Source: Rhizobium sp. CCGE 510 (GTDB lineage: Bacteria; Pseudomonadota; Alphaproteobacteria; Rhizobiales; Rhizobiaceae). Taken from it: a DNA stretch of 64,000 nucleotides. Positions 46,653 through 55,403 of the stretch are shown here, piece by piece. A program made the translations under genes and the position numbers. Under the pieces are notes generated by a model, which saw only the letters and a list, made by a program, of their open reading frames with translations, made no database searches and was not told where the DNA came from. How positions within the stretch are numbered: position 1 is the stretch's first letter; each line of letters begins with the position of its first letter. The stretch spans positions 682,001 through 746,000 of the forward strand of contig NZ_AEYF01000044.1 in the NCBI RefSeq assembly GCF_000292525.1, in the 5' to 3' direction.

Positions 46653-47137
46653 CGATTATTGCTCTTGATCATCATTTCACACGCTGGGACGAACTGCTCG
46701 CGCTCATCCTCGCCGCCTTCGCTTCGATGAACGGCAGGATTGATCCGCCATCCTCGGCGCTGAAGCTGACGGCGGAGTCACTGGCCGAAAAGGCCGGTGC
46801 CGAGATCGGCCATGTCGCCATTGACGGCGAAAAATTGATCGGCTGCCTGTTCCTGCGGCCGGAGGCCGATTGCCTCTATGTCGGCAAGCTCGCCGTTCTG
46901 CCCGAGGTGCAGGGCAAGGGCCTCGGCAAGCGGCTGTTGGCGATTGCCGAACAGACGGCAACAAAGCTCGGTCTTCCGGTTCTACGGCTGGAGACGCGTA
47001 TCGAACTTACCGACAATCACGCCGTGTTTGCCGCCTGGGGATTTTCCAGAACGGCCGAAAAGGCGCATCCCGGCTTTGCCAGAACGACATTCGTCGAGAT
47101 GCGCAAGGTTCTTGCTCCTCAGATCCGCGCCGCCTGA
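46649..47137 (+). CDS. GNAT family N-acetyltransferase
   Basis: Acetyltransferase of 162 aa. The acetyl-CoA loop VLPEVQGKGLGKRLL lies near 82-96, followed by the LRLETR strand. It overlaps moeB by four bases, so it is the last gene of the recF-moeB-GNAT run. Substrate unknown. Confidence 0.87.
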   Translation: MTIIALDHHFTRWDELLALILAAFASMNGRIDPPSSALKLTAESLAEKAGAEIGHVAIDGEKLIGCLFLRPEADCLYVGKLAVLPEVQGKGLGKRLLAIAEQTATKLGLPVLRLETRIELTDNHAVFAAWGFSRTAEKAHPGFARTTFVEMRKVLAPQIRAA

Positions 47138-47156
47138 TATCACCACGCAGCGTCCC

Positions 47157-48224
47157 TTAACGGCCCGGCAGCACCCGGTTCGGCGGCCTGTGGCCGTCGA
47201 TGAAGGCGCGAATATTGATGATGACCTTGTCGCCCATATCGATGCGGCCTTCGATCGTCGCCGAACTCATATGCGGCAGCAGCACGACCTTGCCCTCATT
47301 GGCGAGCTTGACGAGCTTCGGGTTAACGGCGGGCTCGTTTTCGAAGACGTCGAGGCCGGCGCCGGCGATCCGACCCTCCCTCAGAGACTTGATCAGCGCA
47401 GCTTCGTCGACGACGTCCCCGCGCGCGGTGTTGACGAGATAGGCTGTCGGCTGCAGCAGCGCCAGCCGGCGGGCCGAGATCAGGTGGAAGGTCGCCGGCG
47501 TCGATGGGCAATTGACCGAAACGATGTCGACGCGGGCGAGCATCTGGTCGAGGCTTTCCCAATAGGTCGCCTCCAACTCGTCCTCGACGGCCGGATTGAC
47601 GCGTTTGCGGTTGTGATAATGGATCGACAGACCGAAAGCCTTGGCGCGGCGGGCCACCGCCGTGCCGATGCGCCCCATGCCGACAATGCCGATGCGTTTG
47701 CCGTGAATGCGCCGGCCGAGCATCCAGGTGGGAGACCAGCCGGCCCATTCGCCGGGCTTGTCGGTCAGCACCCGTGCGCCTTCGCCGAGCCTTCTCGGAA
47801 CCGCCAGAATGAGCGCCATGGTCATATCGGCGGTATCCTCGGTCAGGACGTTCGGGGTGTTGGTGACGGTGATGCCCTTGCGCGCCGCCGCCTCGACGTC
47901 GATGTGATCGGTGCCGTTGGAGAAGCTGGCAATCAGCTTCATCTGCGGTCCCGCCTGATCGATCAGCGCCGCGTCGATGCGATCGGTGACGGTCGGGACC
48001 AGCACGTCGGCGGTCTTGACCGCGGCGACAAGCTCGGGAACGGAACGCGGCGCGTCGTCAATATTCAGCTCGGCGTCGAAGAGTTCCCGCATGCGGGTTT
48101 CGACGGCATCGGGCAGCTTGCGGGTGATGTAGACCTTCGGTTTTTCTTCGCTGTCATGGTTGGCTGTGGTGCCTTGTTCAGAGGTCTTTAACCAAGAGGG
48201 GTGATAATTTTCCCATCCGGGCAT
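47157..48224 (-). CDS. D-2-hydroxyacid dehydrogenase (glyoxylate reductase-like)
   Basis: NAD(P)H-dependent reductase of 355 aa. The Rossmann loop GIVGMGRIGTA lies near 175-185. Catalytic residues are visible as the NTARGDVVDE arginine near 265, FENEP glutamate near 297 and LPHMSS histidine near 319. The first about 30 residues are longer than the family norm. ATG 48224 is the only ATG nearby and has a weak ribosome site. It is divergent from an SH3 protein gene. GhrB or GyaR would be reasonable family names; the true substrate is unknown. Confidence 0.9.
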   Translation of the reverse strand: MPGWENYHPSWLKTSEQGTTANHDSEEKPKVYITRKLPDAVETRMRELFDAELNIDDAPRSVPELVAAVKTADVLVPTVTDRIDAALIDQAGPQMKLIASFSNGTDHIDVEAAARKGITVTNTPNVLTEDTADMTMALILAVPRRLGEGARVLTDKPGEWAGWSPTWMLGRRIHGKRIGIVGMGRIGTAVARRAKAFGLSIHYHNRKRVNPAVEDELEATYWESLDQMLARVDIVSVNCPSTPATFHLISARRLALLQPTAYLVNTARGDVVDEAALIKSLREGRIAGAGLDVFENEPAVNPKLVKLANEGKVVLLPHMSSATIEGRIDMGDKVIINIRAFIDGHRPPNRVLPGR

Positions 48225-48341
48225 TTTCTACCAGACCCGCACGCGAAGACAAACAAAACTCGCGGTGCAGCCGGGGAATGTCAGAGCCCGGACCGCGAAC
48301 AGGCCGGGCCTGCCCGCGAATTCGAGCAAACGGAAACTTCC

Positions 48342-48881
48342 ATGCGCAGCAAAGTCCTGAAGTCCTGCCTCGCCCTTGCCATCGCTCTGGCCGCATCCAT
48401 GGGAACAGCTGAATTTGCCCATGCGCAGGCCGCCAAGGGTCCAAGCGGACTGCCATTGCCGCGTTTCGTCACGCTGAAATCCAAGCGCGTCAACCTGCGC
48501 ATCGGCCCGGGAACGGATTATGCCGTTTCGTGGATGTACCTGAAATCCGGCTTGCCGGTGGAGATCATCCAGGAATACGACAACTGGCGCCGCATCCGCG
48601 ATGCCGACGGCACCGAAGGCTGGGTCAACCAGTCGCTGCTGTCAGGCCAGCGTGCGGCGATCGCCGCCCCATGGATGAAGACGAAGGGTAAGGGCGTCTT
48701 TGTCAATCTGCGCCGCGAGGCGCAGCCCTCCGCATCGATCGTCGCCAAGCTGGAACCCGGCGTAATGGTGACGATCGGCGAATGCAACGGCGACTGGTGC
48801 CGCGCCGAAACCGACGGCGCCTCCGGCTGGGTGGCGCAGTCGGAGATCTGGGGCGCCTATCCCGGCGAAGCCTTCAAATAA
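48342..48881 (+). CDS. Secreted protein with two SH3 domains
   Basis: Envelope protein of 179 aa. The signal peptide (RSKVLKSCLALAIALAASMG) is cleaved after AHA near residue 28. Two bacterial SH3_3 domains follow, at about 45-100 (RVNLRIGPGTDYAVSW) and 110-170 (VFVNLRREAQPSASIV), each ending in GWV. It probably binds cell wall. The stop overlaps the convergent PfkB gene by 8 bp. The window also has a second, repeat-tailed SH3 protein at 35740. Confidence 0.88.
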   Translation: MRSKVLKSCLALAIALAASMGTAEFAHAQAAKGPSGLPLPRFVTLKSKRVNLRIGPGTDYAVSWMYLKSGLPVEIIQEYDNWRRIRDADGTEGWVNQSLLSGQRAAIAAPWMKTKGKGVFVNLRREAQPSASIVAKLEPGVMVTIGECNGDWCRAETDGASGWVAQSEIWGAYPGEAFK

Positions 48882-49866
48882 GCCCTGCCTGCTTGGCGGC
48901 CTCGGACAGCGAGGTCATCGGGCGCGGGCCGATCTGCTGGATAACGATGCCGGCGGCGAGGCAACCGAGCTTGCCGCAATCCTCCAGAGAGCGTCCCTGC
49001 GTGTAGCCGTAGAGGAAGCCGGAGGCGAAGAGATCGCCGGCACCCGTCGTATCGACAACTTCCCTGATCCTGATCGCATCGACGTAATAACGCTCGCGGC
49101 CCTTCAAAATGACGGCGCCGTCCTCGCTCATCGTCACGGCGGCGATCTTGCAATCGGCGGCGATGCTGTTCAGCGCCTCTTCGAAATCGTCGGTTTCGTA
49201 GAGCGACAGCGCTTCCTGGCGATTGGCGAAGACGATATCGATCTTGCCGGAGCGCATCAGATCGAGGAATTCACCGCGATAGCGGCCGACGCAGAAGCTG
49301 TCGGACAGCGTCATCGACACTTCCCGGCCGTTTTCATGGGCGATGCGGGCACAATCGAGGATCGCTTCCTTGGCGCGTGGCGGATCCCAGAGATAACCTT
49401 CGAAATAGGTGACCTTGGCGTCGGCCACGACGTCGGTCTCGACATCCTCAGGCCCGAGTTCGACGCAAGCGCCGAGATAGGTGTTCATCGAACGCTCGCC
49501 ATCCTCGGTAACGAAGATCATTGAACGCGCCGTCGGCGGGAAGGTGCCCTTGGGCCGGGTCTGGTAGTGAACGCCCTGGGCGCGGATGTCGTGGGTGAAG
49601 ATGTCACCCAACTGATCTGCGGCGACATTGCCGAAATAGGCTGCCTTGCCACCGAGGTTAGCCACGCCTGCGGCGGTGTTGCCGGCACTGCCGCCGGAGG
49701 CTTCGAGCGCCGGTCCCATGCGCGAATACAAGAGTTCGGCGCGCTCGGCATCGATGAGGTTCATCGCCGCCTTGGTGATCTGGTTGTCAATGAGGAACTG
49801 GTCGTCGCAACGGGCAATGATATCCACGATTGCGTTGCCGACTGTCAGAACATCGAATCTTGTCAT
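48874..49866 (-). CDS. PfkB-family carbohydrate/adenosine kinase
   Basis: Kinase of 330 aa with the ribokinase fold. It has N-terminal LTVGNAIVDII, the substrate motif GGSAGNTAAGVANLG near 58-72, and the catalytic anion hole DTTGAGDLFASGFL near 272-285. Rhizobial homologues are usually called adenosine kinase, but PfkB members are hard to assign by sequence. It starts at ATG 49866; a longer frame upstream is not supported. Confidence 0.88.
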   Translation of the reverse strand: MTRFDVLTVGNAIVDIIARCDDQFLIDNQITKAAMNLIDAERAELLYSRMGPALEASGGSAGNTAAGVANLGGKAAYFGNVAADQLGDIFTHDIRAQGVHYQTRPKGTFPPTARSMIFVTEDGERSMNTYLGACVELGPEDVETDVVADAKVTYFEGYLWDPPRAKEAILDCARIAHENGREVSMTLSDSFCVGRYRGEFLDLMRSGKIDIVFANRQEALSLYETDDFEEALNSIAADCKIAAVTMSEDGAVILKGRERYYVDAIRIREVVDTTGAGDLFASGFLYGYTQGRSLEDCGKLGCLAAGIVIQQIGPRPMTSLSEAAKQAGLI

Positions 49867-50156
49867 GAAATGGGGAGTCCCGGATTTGTGATAGCCGGGG
49901 TTCGGTCTTAGCGAAATTTCTGCAGTTTGGAAGGATAAATGGTGGATGGCGTCGCTATTTCTTCGCAAATCTGCCGCTTATTCGTCATGCCCATGTCATC
50001 TTCAAAATCTAGAAATAGTCGCAAGAAGACCGGCATGAGCAGCTTTCAGTTGCAGTCGGGCGCACGAGGGATGATCCCTTCGATCTTACCGGCGTGATGC
50101 TGACCACGGATGAACTGGCAGCATTGCGATCCGGATATCCGGCAAGACCGGAGCGG

Positions 50157-50183
50157 AAAAGCGGGCTCTGCCCGCTTTTTTTG
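50157..50183 (+). terminator. Orphan Rho-independent terminator
   Basis: Perfect stem AGCGGGC-TCT-GCCCGCT followed by seven T residues on the plus strand. No plus-strand gene ends nearby, because the PfkB gene runs the other way. An unannotated transcript of up to about 250 nt is implied. Confidence 0.75.
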
Positions 50184-50253
50184 CTTTGCGGATGCGGCCG
50201 GATTGGCGATTGGCTTTCAATCCTCAGACGCGCAGGACTGTAGAACTTTGAAT

Positions 50254-50302
50254 TGCTGGATAATTTTCTCCTTAAACTGATTCCGATTCGAGGAATTATG
50301 CA
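50254..50302. repeat. Dispersed palindrome, family 1 copy
   Basis: Left arm TGCTGGATAATTTTCTCCTT, right arm GAGGAATTATGCA, centre CTGATTCCGATT. It lies 40 bp before the AEC transporter gene, so it may carry or disturb that promoter. Confidence 0.55.
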
Positions 50303-50342
50303 GTAGAGGTTGATACTCCCCCCGCGCAAAGCAGCCTCCCTT

Positions 50343-51290
50343 ATGTCAGCCATCATTCTCGACGTTCTTCCCATCTTCATCCTGATCCTCATCGGCTGGG
50401 TGATCGTCCGCAGCGGCTTGATGGCATCGAATGTCGGAGAAGCGCTCAGCGAATTCGTCTTCAAGATCGCTGTGCCGCTGCTGCTCTTCCGCACCATCGC
50501 CGAGGCCGATTTTCATGGCGCCTCGCCTTTCCGGCTATGGATCGTCTATTTCTCAGGCGTTGCCATCACCTGGGCGACCGGCCATATCGCCGCCACGCGC
50601 CTCTTCGGCCGCGACGAACGGATCGGCGTGCTGGCCGGCGTTTCCTCCGCCTTCGCCAACAATATCTTCATCGGCCTGCCGCTGGTCGAGCGGACTGTCG
50701 GCGACGAGGGGCTGGTGGCTCTGTCGATCCTGCTTGCCGTGCATCTGCCGGTGATGATGGTCGCCGGCACGGTGCTGATGGAGCGTGCCGAGCGCAAGAT
50801 CGCCGGCAAAAGCGATCGCAGCATGGCGCTCGTGCTTCGCCAGATCGCCGTCAATCTCGTGCGCAATCCGCTGGTGATCGGGCTTGCGGCCGGCATGGCC
50901 ATGCATCTTTCCGGTCTCACCATGCCTGTAACCCTGGCAACGGTCGTCAAGCAGATCGCCGGCATTGCCGGTCCGGCGGCGCTGATCTCGCTCGGCATGG
51001 CGCTGGAGAAATACGGGATTTCCGGCAATCTCGGCATCGCCAGTGTCACGTCGAGCTTGAAGCTGCTGATGCTGCCGGCCTGTGTGTGGGCGGCAAGCCG
51101 TCTACTCGGGCTCAGCCCCGAATGGACGGCGGCGATCGTGCTGACGTCCTCGGTGCCGACAGGCGTCAACGCCTGGCTGATCGCCAACCGATTCGGCGTC
51201 GGTCATAGCATCGCGGCCTCGACGATTACGGTGACGACGGCGCTCGGCGCCATCACGGTGTCGCTCTGGGCCTATTTCCTGGGTGCCTGA
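50343..51290 (+). CDS. AEC (auxin efflux carrier) family transporter
   Basis: Inner-membrane protein of 315 aa with about ten helices in two inverted halves. It starts MSAIILDVLPIFILILIGW and has the mid-protein pattern ANNIFIGLPLVERTVGDEG near 103-121. Family members move malate, malonate, auxin-like and other organic acids; substrate unknown. ATG 50343 is chosen over a TTG 11 codons upstream, because it begins with a clean first helix. Confidence 0.88.
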   Translation: MSAIILDVLPIFILILIGWVIVRSGLMASNVGEALSEFVFKIAVPLLLFRTIAEADFHGASPFRLWIVYFSGVAITWATGHIAATRLFGRDERIGVLAGVSSAFANNIFIGLPLVERTVGDEGLVALSILLAVHLPVMMVAGTVLMERAERKIAGKSDRSMALVLRQIAVNLVRNPLVIGLAAGMAMHLSGLTMPVTLATVVKQIAGIAGPAALISLGMALEKYGISGNLGIASVTSSLKLLMLPACVWAASRLLGLSPEWTAAIVLTSSVPTGVNAWLIANRFGVGHSIAASTITVTTALGAITVSLWAYFLGA

Positions 51291-51307
51291 AAAACTCTTT
51301 GCACAAC

Positions 51308-51338
51308 AAAAAGCCCGGCTTCGCGGGCCGGGCTTCTA
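51308..51338 (-). terminator. Terminator between AEC transporter and cycM
   Basis: Stem AAGCCCGGC / GCCGGGCTT with a 7-nt loop. The T5 tract is on the minus strand, so it mainly serves cycM. A weaker TTCT follows on the plus strand for the transporter. Confidence 0.8.
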
Positions 51339-51362
51339 TGACATGCGATTATTCCGTCCGCG

Positions 51363-51920
51363 TCACTGCGTCGCTGTCGGCAGCGGCGCCGGCGAATCGG
51401 CGAGCGTGTGCAGGTAGAGGATAACGTTGGCGCGATCCTGATCCTTCGGCAGACCGGCAAAGCCCATCGCGGTGCCAGGAACATCCTTCTTCGGCGCCAT
51501 CAGGAACTTGTTGAGAAATTCGAAGGTCCACTTCTCGCTGCTACCCTTGGAGAAATCCTTCATGGCAGCGGAATAGGCAAAGCCTTCATGCGAGGCGATC
51601 GGGCGATCTACGACACCAAAGAGGTTGGGACCGACCTTGTTCGGTCCCCCTTTGGTGCCGTCATGACAGGCCTGACACTTCTTGAAGACCGTTTCACCAG
51701 CCTTGGCATCGGCAGAAGCGAGCAATTGCGCGATCGGAACGGCAGCAGCGGCAGGCGCAGCTTCGCCACCGGCGGCGGGCGCCTCTTCGGCAACGATCGC
51801 GAAACCTTCCTTTTCCGGCGCTTCGGAATGGAAGATCCCTTCGGACGCGATGGAGACCGACATCAGAACGAAAATCGTTCCGAGCAGCGCCCCAACGGCC
51901 GTATTGACGTATGAATTCAT
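51363..51920 (-). CDS. cycM: Membrane-anchored cytochrome c (CycM-like)
   Basis: Class I c-type cytochrome of 185 aa. An uncleaved N-terminal helix (about 7-25) anchors it in the inner membrane. An Ala/Pro/Glu-rich linker (40-70) leads to the heme domain with CQACH at residues 82-86 and a methionine ligand in PGTAMGFAG near 155. It carries electrons from the bc1 complex to cytochrome aa3 in Bradyrhizobium-type systems. The ATG at 51920 has GGGGAGC upstream. It is divergent from kdsB. Confidence 0.92.
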   Translation of the reverse strand: MNSYVNTAVGALLGTIFVLMSVSIASEGIFHSEAPEKEGFAIVAEEAPAAGGEAAPAAAAVPIAQLLASADAKAGETVFKKCQACHDGTKGGPNKVGPNLFGVVDRPIASHEGFAYSAAMKDFSKGSSEKWTFEFLNKFLMAPKKDVPGTAMGFAGLPKDQDRANVILYLHTLADSPAPLPTATQ

Positions 51921-52073
51921 CTGCAATGCTCCCCTTGCAGCCGGCAGACCATAACCCGACCATCTTGAAATCGCGCGGAACCTATGTCTTTTGGCTGATC
52001 GTTGCAACTGTCTAAATGGTCTTGTGCGTGAGACTTTTTGACACTTTTCAGCCCGGAATAGAAGGCCCGACCA

Positions 52074-52829
52074 ATGAGTGATTCAAATTTAGATGACGTG
52101 CTTGTATTGATCCCGGCGCGCATGGCCTCGACCCGGCTTCCGGGCAAGCCGCTTGCCGATATTTGCGGGCTGCCGATGATCGTCCAGGTGGCGATGCGCG
52201 CCAGGGAGGCGGCCATCGGCCGCGTCGTCGTCGCCGTCGACGACATCAGGGTGTTCGATGCCGTTTCTGCCGCCGGCTTCGAAGTCGTCATGACCAGCAG
52301 CGATCATCAATCGGGTTCCGATCGGATCTTCGAGGCGCTGAAGAAAGTCGATCCTGCCGGCAAGGCGAAATTCATCGTCAACGTCCAGGGCGATCTGCCG
52401 ACGATCGATCCGGAAACCGTGCGCGCGGCTTTACGCCCTCTCGAGGACGAGGCGGTCGATATCGGCACGCTGACGACGGAAATCGACAATGAAGCGGATA
52501 AAACCGCGCCGCACATCGTCAAGGTTGTCGGCTCGCCCGTTTCCGACACCCGACTGCGCGGGCTCTATTTCACGCGTGCGACCGCACCTTACGGCAAGGG
52601 TCCGCTCTACCACCATATCGGCCTTTACGCCTATCGGCGCGCAGCGCTGGAACGCTTCGTCTCGCTCGGGCCTTCAACGCTCGAAAGACGCGAATCGCTG
52701 GAGCAGCTGCGGGCGCTGGAGGCGGGCATGCGCATCGACGTCGAGATCGTTGACACGGTTCCGCTCGGTGTCGATACTCCCGCCGACCTCGAAATAGCGC
52801 GGCGCATCCTCTCCGCCAGAACAGGATGA
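52074..52829 (+). CDS. kdsB: 3-deoxy-manno-octulosonate cytidylyltransferase
   Basis: Activates Kdo as CMP-Kdo for lipopolysaccharide core synthesis; 251 aa. The nucleotide loop VLIPARMASTRLPGKPLADI lies at 10-29. It has SDHQSGSDRI near 77-86 and NVQGDLPTI near 102-110. The last three codons and the stop lie in the left arm of a 50-bp palindrome that then extends into the intergenic space. Confidence 0.96.
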   Translation: MSDSNLDDVLVLIPARMASTRLPGKPLADICGLPMIVQVAMRAREAAIGRVVVAVDDIRVFDAVSAAGFEVVMTSSDHQSGSDRIFEALKKVDPAGKAKFIVNVQGDLPTIDPETVRAALRPLEDEAVDIGTLTTEIDNEADKTAPHIVKVVGSPVSDTRLRGLYFTRATAPYGKGPLYHHIGLYAYRRAALERFVSLGPSTLERRESLEQLRALEAGMRIDVEIVDTVPLGVDTPADLEIARRILSARTG

Positions 52830-52867
52830 TTTTAGGCTCGGTTGGCCTAAAATCTGAATCCTGTTCT
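52818..52867. repeat. Palindrome overlapping the end of kdsB
   Basis: A near-perfect inverted repeat, arms AGAACAGGAT(GA)TTTTAGGC, with a 3-nt bulge and a 7-nt loop. Its left arm includes the last kdsB codons and stop. It may act as the kdsB transcript end. Confidence 0.7.
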
Positions 52868-52880
52868 CAATTAAAGAGTT

Positions 52881-52930
52881 AGAGCATGATGTCGTCCGAA
52901 AACCGCTCACACTTTTCGGCATCATGCTCT
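52881..52930 (-). repeat. Dispersed repeat, family 2 core copy
   Basis: A 10-bp perfect inverted repeat (AGAGCATGAT / ATCATGCTCT) around a core. On the minus strand the core reads AAAAGTGTGAGCGGTTTTCGG, similar to the other family 2 repeats. It ends 22 bp before pheA. Confidence 0.6.
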
Positions 52931-52952
52931 AAGTCGAACTGACGGAACCATC

Positions 52953-53807
52953 ATGAACATCAAGACCAACAAGATCGCCTTCCAGGGCGAATTCGGCGCC
53001 AATTCCGACATGGCCAGCCGGGACATGTTTCCGACCATGGAGCCGCTGCCCTGCCAGACCTTCGAGGATGCGTTCACGGCGGTCGACAACGGCGACGCCG
53101 ATATCGGAATGATCCCGATCGAGAACACCATCGCCGGGCGCGTCGCCGACATCCACCATCTGCTGCCTGAATCGCGTCTGCACATCATCGGCGAATATTT
53201 CATGCCGATCCGCTTCCAGCTGATGGTGCTGCCGGGGGTGACCAAGGACGAGATCCGCACCGTGCACAGCCATATTCACGCGCTCGGCCAGTGCCGTAAG
53301 ATCGTTCGCGCCAATGGCTGGAAGCCTGTCATCGCCGGCGATACGGCAGGCGCCGCAAAGCTGGTGAAGGAAACCGGCGACCGCTCGATGGCCGCCCTGG
53401 CACCGCGGCTAGCCGCCGATCTCTACGGGCTCGAGATCATTGCCGAAAATGTCGAGGATACCGAAAACAACGTCACCCGCTTCGTCGTGCTGTCGCGCGA
53501 CGAAGAATGGGCGCAACGGACTTCGGCGGACGAAAAGGTCGTCACCACCTTCGTCTTCAACGTTCGCAACATTCCGGCCGCGCTCTACAAGGCGCTCGGC
53601 GGTTTTGCCACCAACACTATCAACATGACCAAGCTGGAAAGTTATCAGCTCGGCGGAAGATTCGTGGCAACGCAGTTCTACGCCGATATCGAGGGCCATC
53701 CGAACGATCCGAACGTGCGGCGGGCATTGGAAGAATTGCGGTTCTTCTCCGAAAAGGTGCGCATCCTCGGCGTCTACAAGGGGCATGCGATGCGAGGGCT
53801 GCTTTAG
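52953..53807 (+). CDS. pheA: Prephenate dehydratase
   Basis: Makes phenylpyruvate in phenylalanine synthesis; 284 aa, a monofunctional form without chorismate mutase. The catalytic domain covers about 1-180 (ENTIAGRVADIHHLL near 58-72; TRF motif in NNVTRFVVL near 171-179). A C-terminal ACT domain has ESYQLGGRF near 229-237 and is expected to give feedback inhibition by phenylalanine. Two palindromes occupy its upstream gap. Confidence 0.95.
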   Translation: MNIKTNKIAFQGEFGANSDMASRDMFPTMEPLPCQTFEDAFTAVDNGDADIGMIPIENTIAGRVADIHHLLPESRLHIIGEYFMPIRFQLMVLPGVTKDEIRTVHSHIHALGQCRKIVRANGWKPVIAGDTAGAAKLVKETGDRSMAALAPRLAADLYGLEIIAENVEDTENNVTRFVVLSRDEEWAQRTSADEKVVTTFVFNVRNIPAALYKALGGFATNTINMTKLESYQLGGRFVATQFYADIEGHPNDPNVRRALEELRFFSEKVRILGVYKGHAMRGLL

Positions 53808-53819
53808 TTCTTGGCATAT

Positions 53820-53842
53820 CGCCCGGAACCACCTTCCGGGCG
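53820..53842. terminator. Hairpin between convergent pheA and VOC gene
   Basis: Perfect 9-bp stem CGCCCGGAA-CCACC-TTCCGGGCG, 12 bp after the pheA stop, without a T-tract. Confidence 0.5.
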
Positions 53843-53870
53843 ACAGGCATGAGGCCTCACATATCAGCCA

Positions 53871-54239
53871 TTATTTATCCGGCTCACAAACACGCAGGCG
53901 ATGACCATCCGGATCGAGCACGACGAAGGTCGGGCCGAAGTCCAGTTCGGTCAATTCCTGAGCGATCGGCAAGCCGCGCTTGCGCCAGTCCTCATAATGG
54001 TTGGCGACGGCATTTTCCCCCGCAACCATGAAGGCCACCTCGCCGCGATTGCCGATGGCGGAGGGCTGCGGCTCAACCTTGCTGCGCCGCCAAAGGCCGA
54101 GGGTGAAGCCACCGTCGAGCGGAAAGGCGACGAAATTCGGTGCTTCCACGGCCGGTTCGCGGTTCAGGAGGCTCCGGTAGAAGCCGGCGCTTTCGCCGGG
54201 GTCCTTGACGTAGAGGATAATCAGATTGGGGCTGGCCAT
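53871..54239 (-). CDS. VOC superfamily (glyoxalase/bleomycin resistance-like) protein
   Basis: Protein of 122 aa with two beta-alpha-beta-beta-beta modules. It starts MASPNLIILYVKDPGESAGF, and the C-terminal VVLDPDGHRLRV is typical of the fold. Its metal ligands and substrate cannot be assigned. It stands alone between pheA and a small hypothetical gene. Confidence 0.85.
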   Translation of the reverse strand: MASPNLIILYVKDPGESAGFYRSLLNREPAVEAPNFVAFPLDGGFTLGLWRRSKVEPQPSAIGNRGEVAFMVAGENAVANHYEDWRKRGLPIAQELTELDFGPTFVVLDPDGHRLRVCEPDK

Positions 54240-54373
54240 TTCGGTTCTCCCGTTTATGTGAAATGGTGAAGGCGAGGCCCCGCTGCTGCCAATGGATGGC
54301 AGCAGGATGGGGAGGCTCGGCGACTGCCGCGCCTCGTTTCCGTCGGGCCGAAGGTCAATGGTGATGCAGTAAT

Positions 54374-54634
54374 TTACAGCGGAAAACGATCCTCGCGGCG
54401 CGGGCCGCGCCCATCCAGGAAGCCGAGATCGCGCTTCAAGGAATCCGGTGTCGATTCAAGATCGAGTTTCGGACGGTTTCCCCTGGGATTCTGGAGAAGG
54501 CCCATGACCAGCCGCAGCAAGCCGGAGCGCGCCGATTGGCGGACGTCGGCAAAAGTTTCGGCCGAAATCACATCGGCAAATGTCTCAGCTGTAAAACGCT
54601 CGTTGGCGAAATGAATGGCGGGAGGCGTTGCCAT
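54374..54634 (-). CDS. Small hypothetical protein, 86 aa, with internal repeat
   Basis: Not recognised. A direct repeat of AETFADV occurs twice around residues 15-31. A basic, Arg/Pro-rich middle follows, and the C-terminus reads LKRDLGFLDGR, like small Arg-rich DUF1127-type proteins. ATG 54634 has AAGGAG 9 bases upstream. It could be a short regulator-like protein, but this is a guess. A hairpin (CTGCTGCCA...TGGCAGCAG) lies downstream at 54283-54305. Confidence 0.58.
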   Translation of the reverse strand: MATPPAIHFANERFTAETFADVISAETFADVRQSARSGLLRLVMGLLQNPRGNRPKLDLESTPDSLKRDLGFLDGRGPRREDRFPL

Positions 54635-54706
54635 GATCAGTACTCCTTCCTGGTGCATTGGTACTGATTATAACCTCGACTGCTGACAGTTTATGGCAGC
54701 AGCGTT

Positions 54707-55399
54707 TCAGTTCTCGAGCGGGACGTCCTGCTCGCGCCATTCCTTGAGAAGCACCGTGCGGCGACGCGGATAACGCACCTCATGCAGCGTCATGTCGATG
54801 ATGCGGTCGGTGCGGAAATGGCGGAAGTCCTGCCGCAGTTCGCACCAGGCCATGAGGACGCGGACATGCTCGAAATAGCCGAGCGCAAAAGGCCAGACGC
54901 GGCGGCGGGAAATTCGGCCCTGCTCGTCGCCGTAATGCAGTTCGAGGATACGCTCCAGGCGGATCGCCCTGCGGATGGCCGAGACATCCGCCTTGTCTTC
55001 ATCACGGCGTTTGGGACCGACGAAAAGGGCTGCCGAATCGATCATCTCCCGCAGATCGGCCGGCAGCACCGCAGCAATCTTGGCGAGCGCATCGGCGCCG
55101 GCGCCGGCCAGGCGCGGTTCGGCGGCGCGGGCGACCCAGCGCGAGCCGAGCACCAGTGCCTCCAGCTCCTCTTCCGAAAACATCATCGGCGGCAGCATGA
55201 AGCCCGGCTTCAGCACGTAGCCGATGCCGGCTTCGCCTTCGATCATCGCGCCCTGGGCCTGCAGGCTGGCAATATCGCGGTAGAGCGTGCGCAGGCTGAC
55301 GCCGGTCTCCGCAGCAAGCACGATGCCGGTCACCGGCCGCCGGTAACGCCGAAGCGTCTGGAGCAGCGTCAGCAGCCGTTCCGAGCGGGCGACCGGCAT
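54707..55399 (-). CDS. YafY-type HTH/WYL-domain regulator
   Basis: Protein of 230 aa. An N-terminal DeoR-like HTH lies at about 5-60 (RYRRPVTGIVLAAETGVSLRTLYRD), and a WYL-type ligand domain at about 130-225. WYL regulators often sense nucleotides or oligonucleotides. It lies 4 bp downstream of nudC, so it may be cotranscribed with nudC and the HIT gene. Confidence 0.88.
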   Translation of the reverse strand: MPVARSERLLTLLQTLRRYRRPVTGIVLAAETGVSLRTLYRDIASLQAQGAMIEGEAGIGYVLKPGFMLPPMMFSEEELEALVLGSRWVARAAEPRLAGAGADALAKIAAVLPADLREMIDSAALFVGPKRRDEDKADVSAIRRAIRLERILELHYGDEQGRISRRRVWPFALGYFEHVRVLMAWCELRQDFRHFRTDRIIDMTLHEVRYPRRRTVLLKEWREQDVPLEN

Positions 55400-55403
55400 G
55401 GCG

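Larger units (their letters stand above)
49867..50342. other. 476-bp gap with an orphan terminator and a coding-like stretch
   Basis: The plus-strand frame from about 50014 reads ...DDPFDLTGVMLTTDELAAL..., which looks protein-like but is preceded by a TAG and lacks a start. The best in-frame start is an ATG near 50098. The frame runs through the terminator at 50160. It could be a gene remnant or an sRNA. A family 1 palindrome (50254-50302) follows. Confidence 0.4.
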
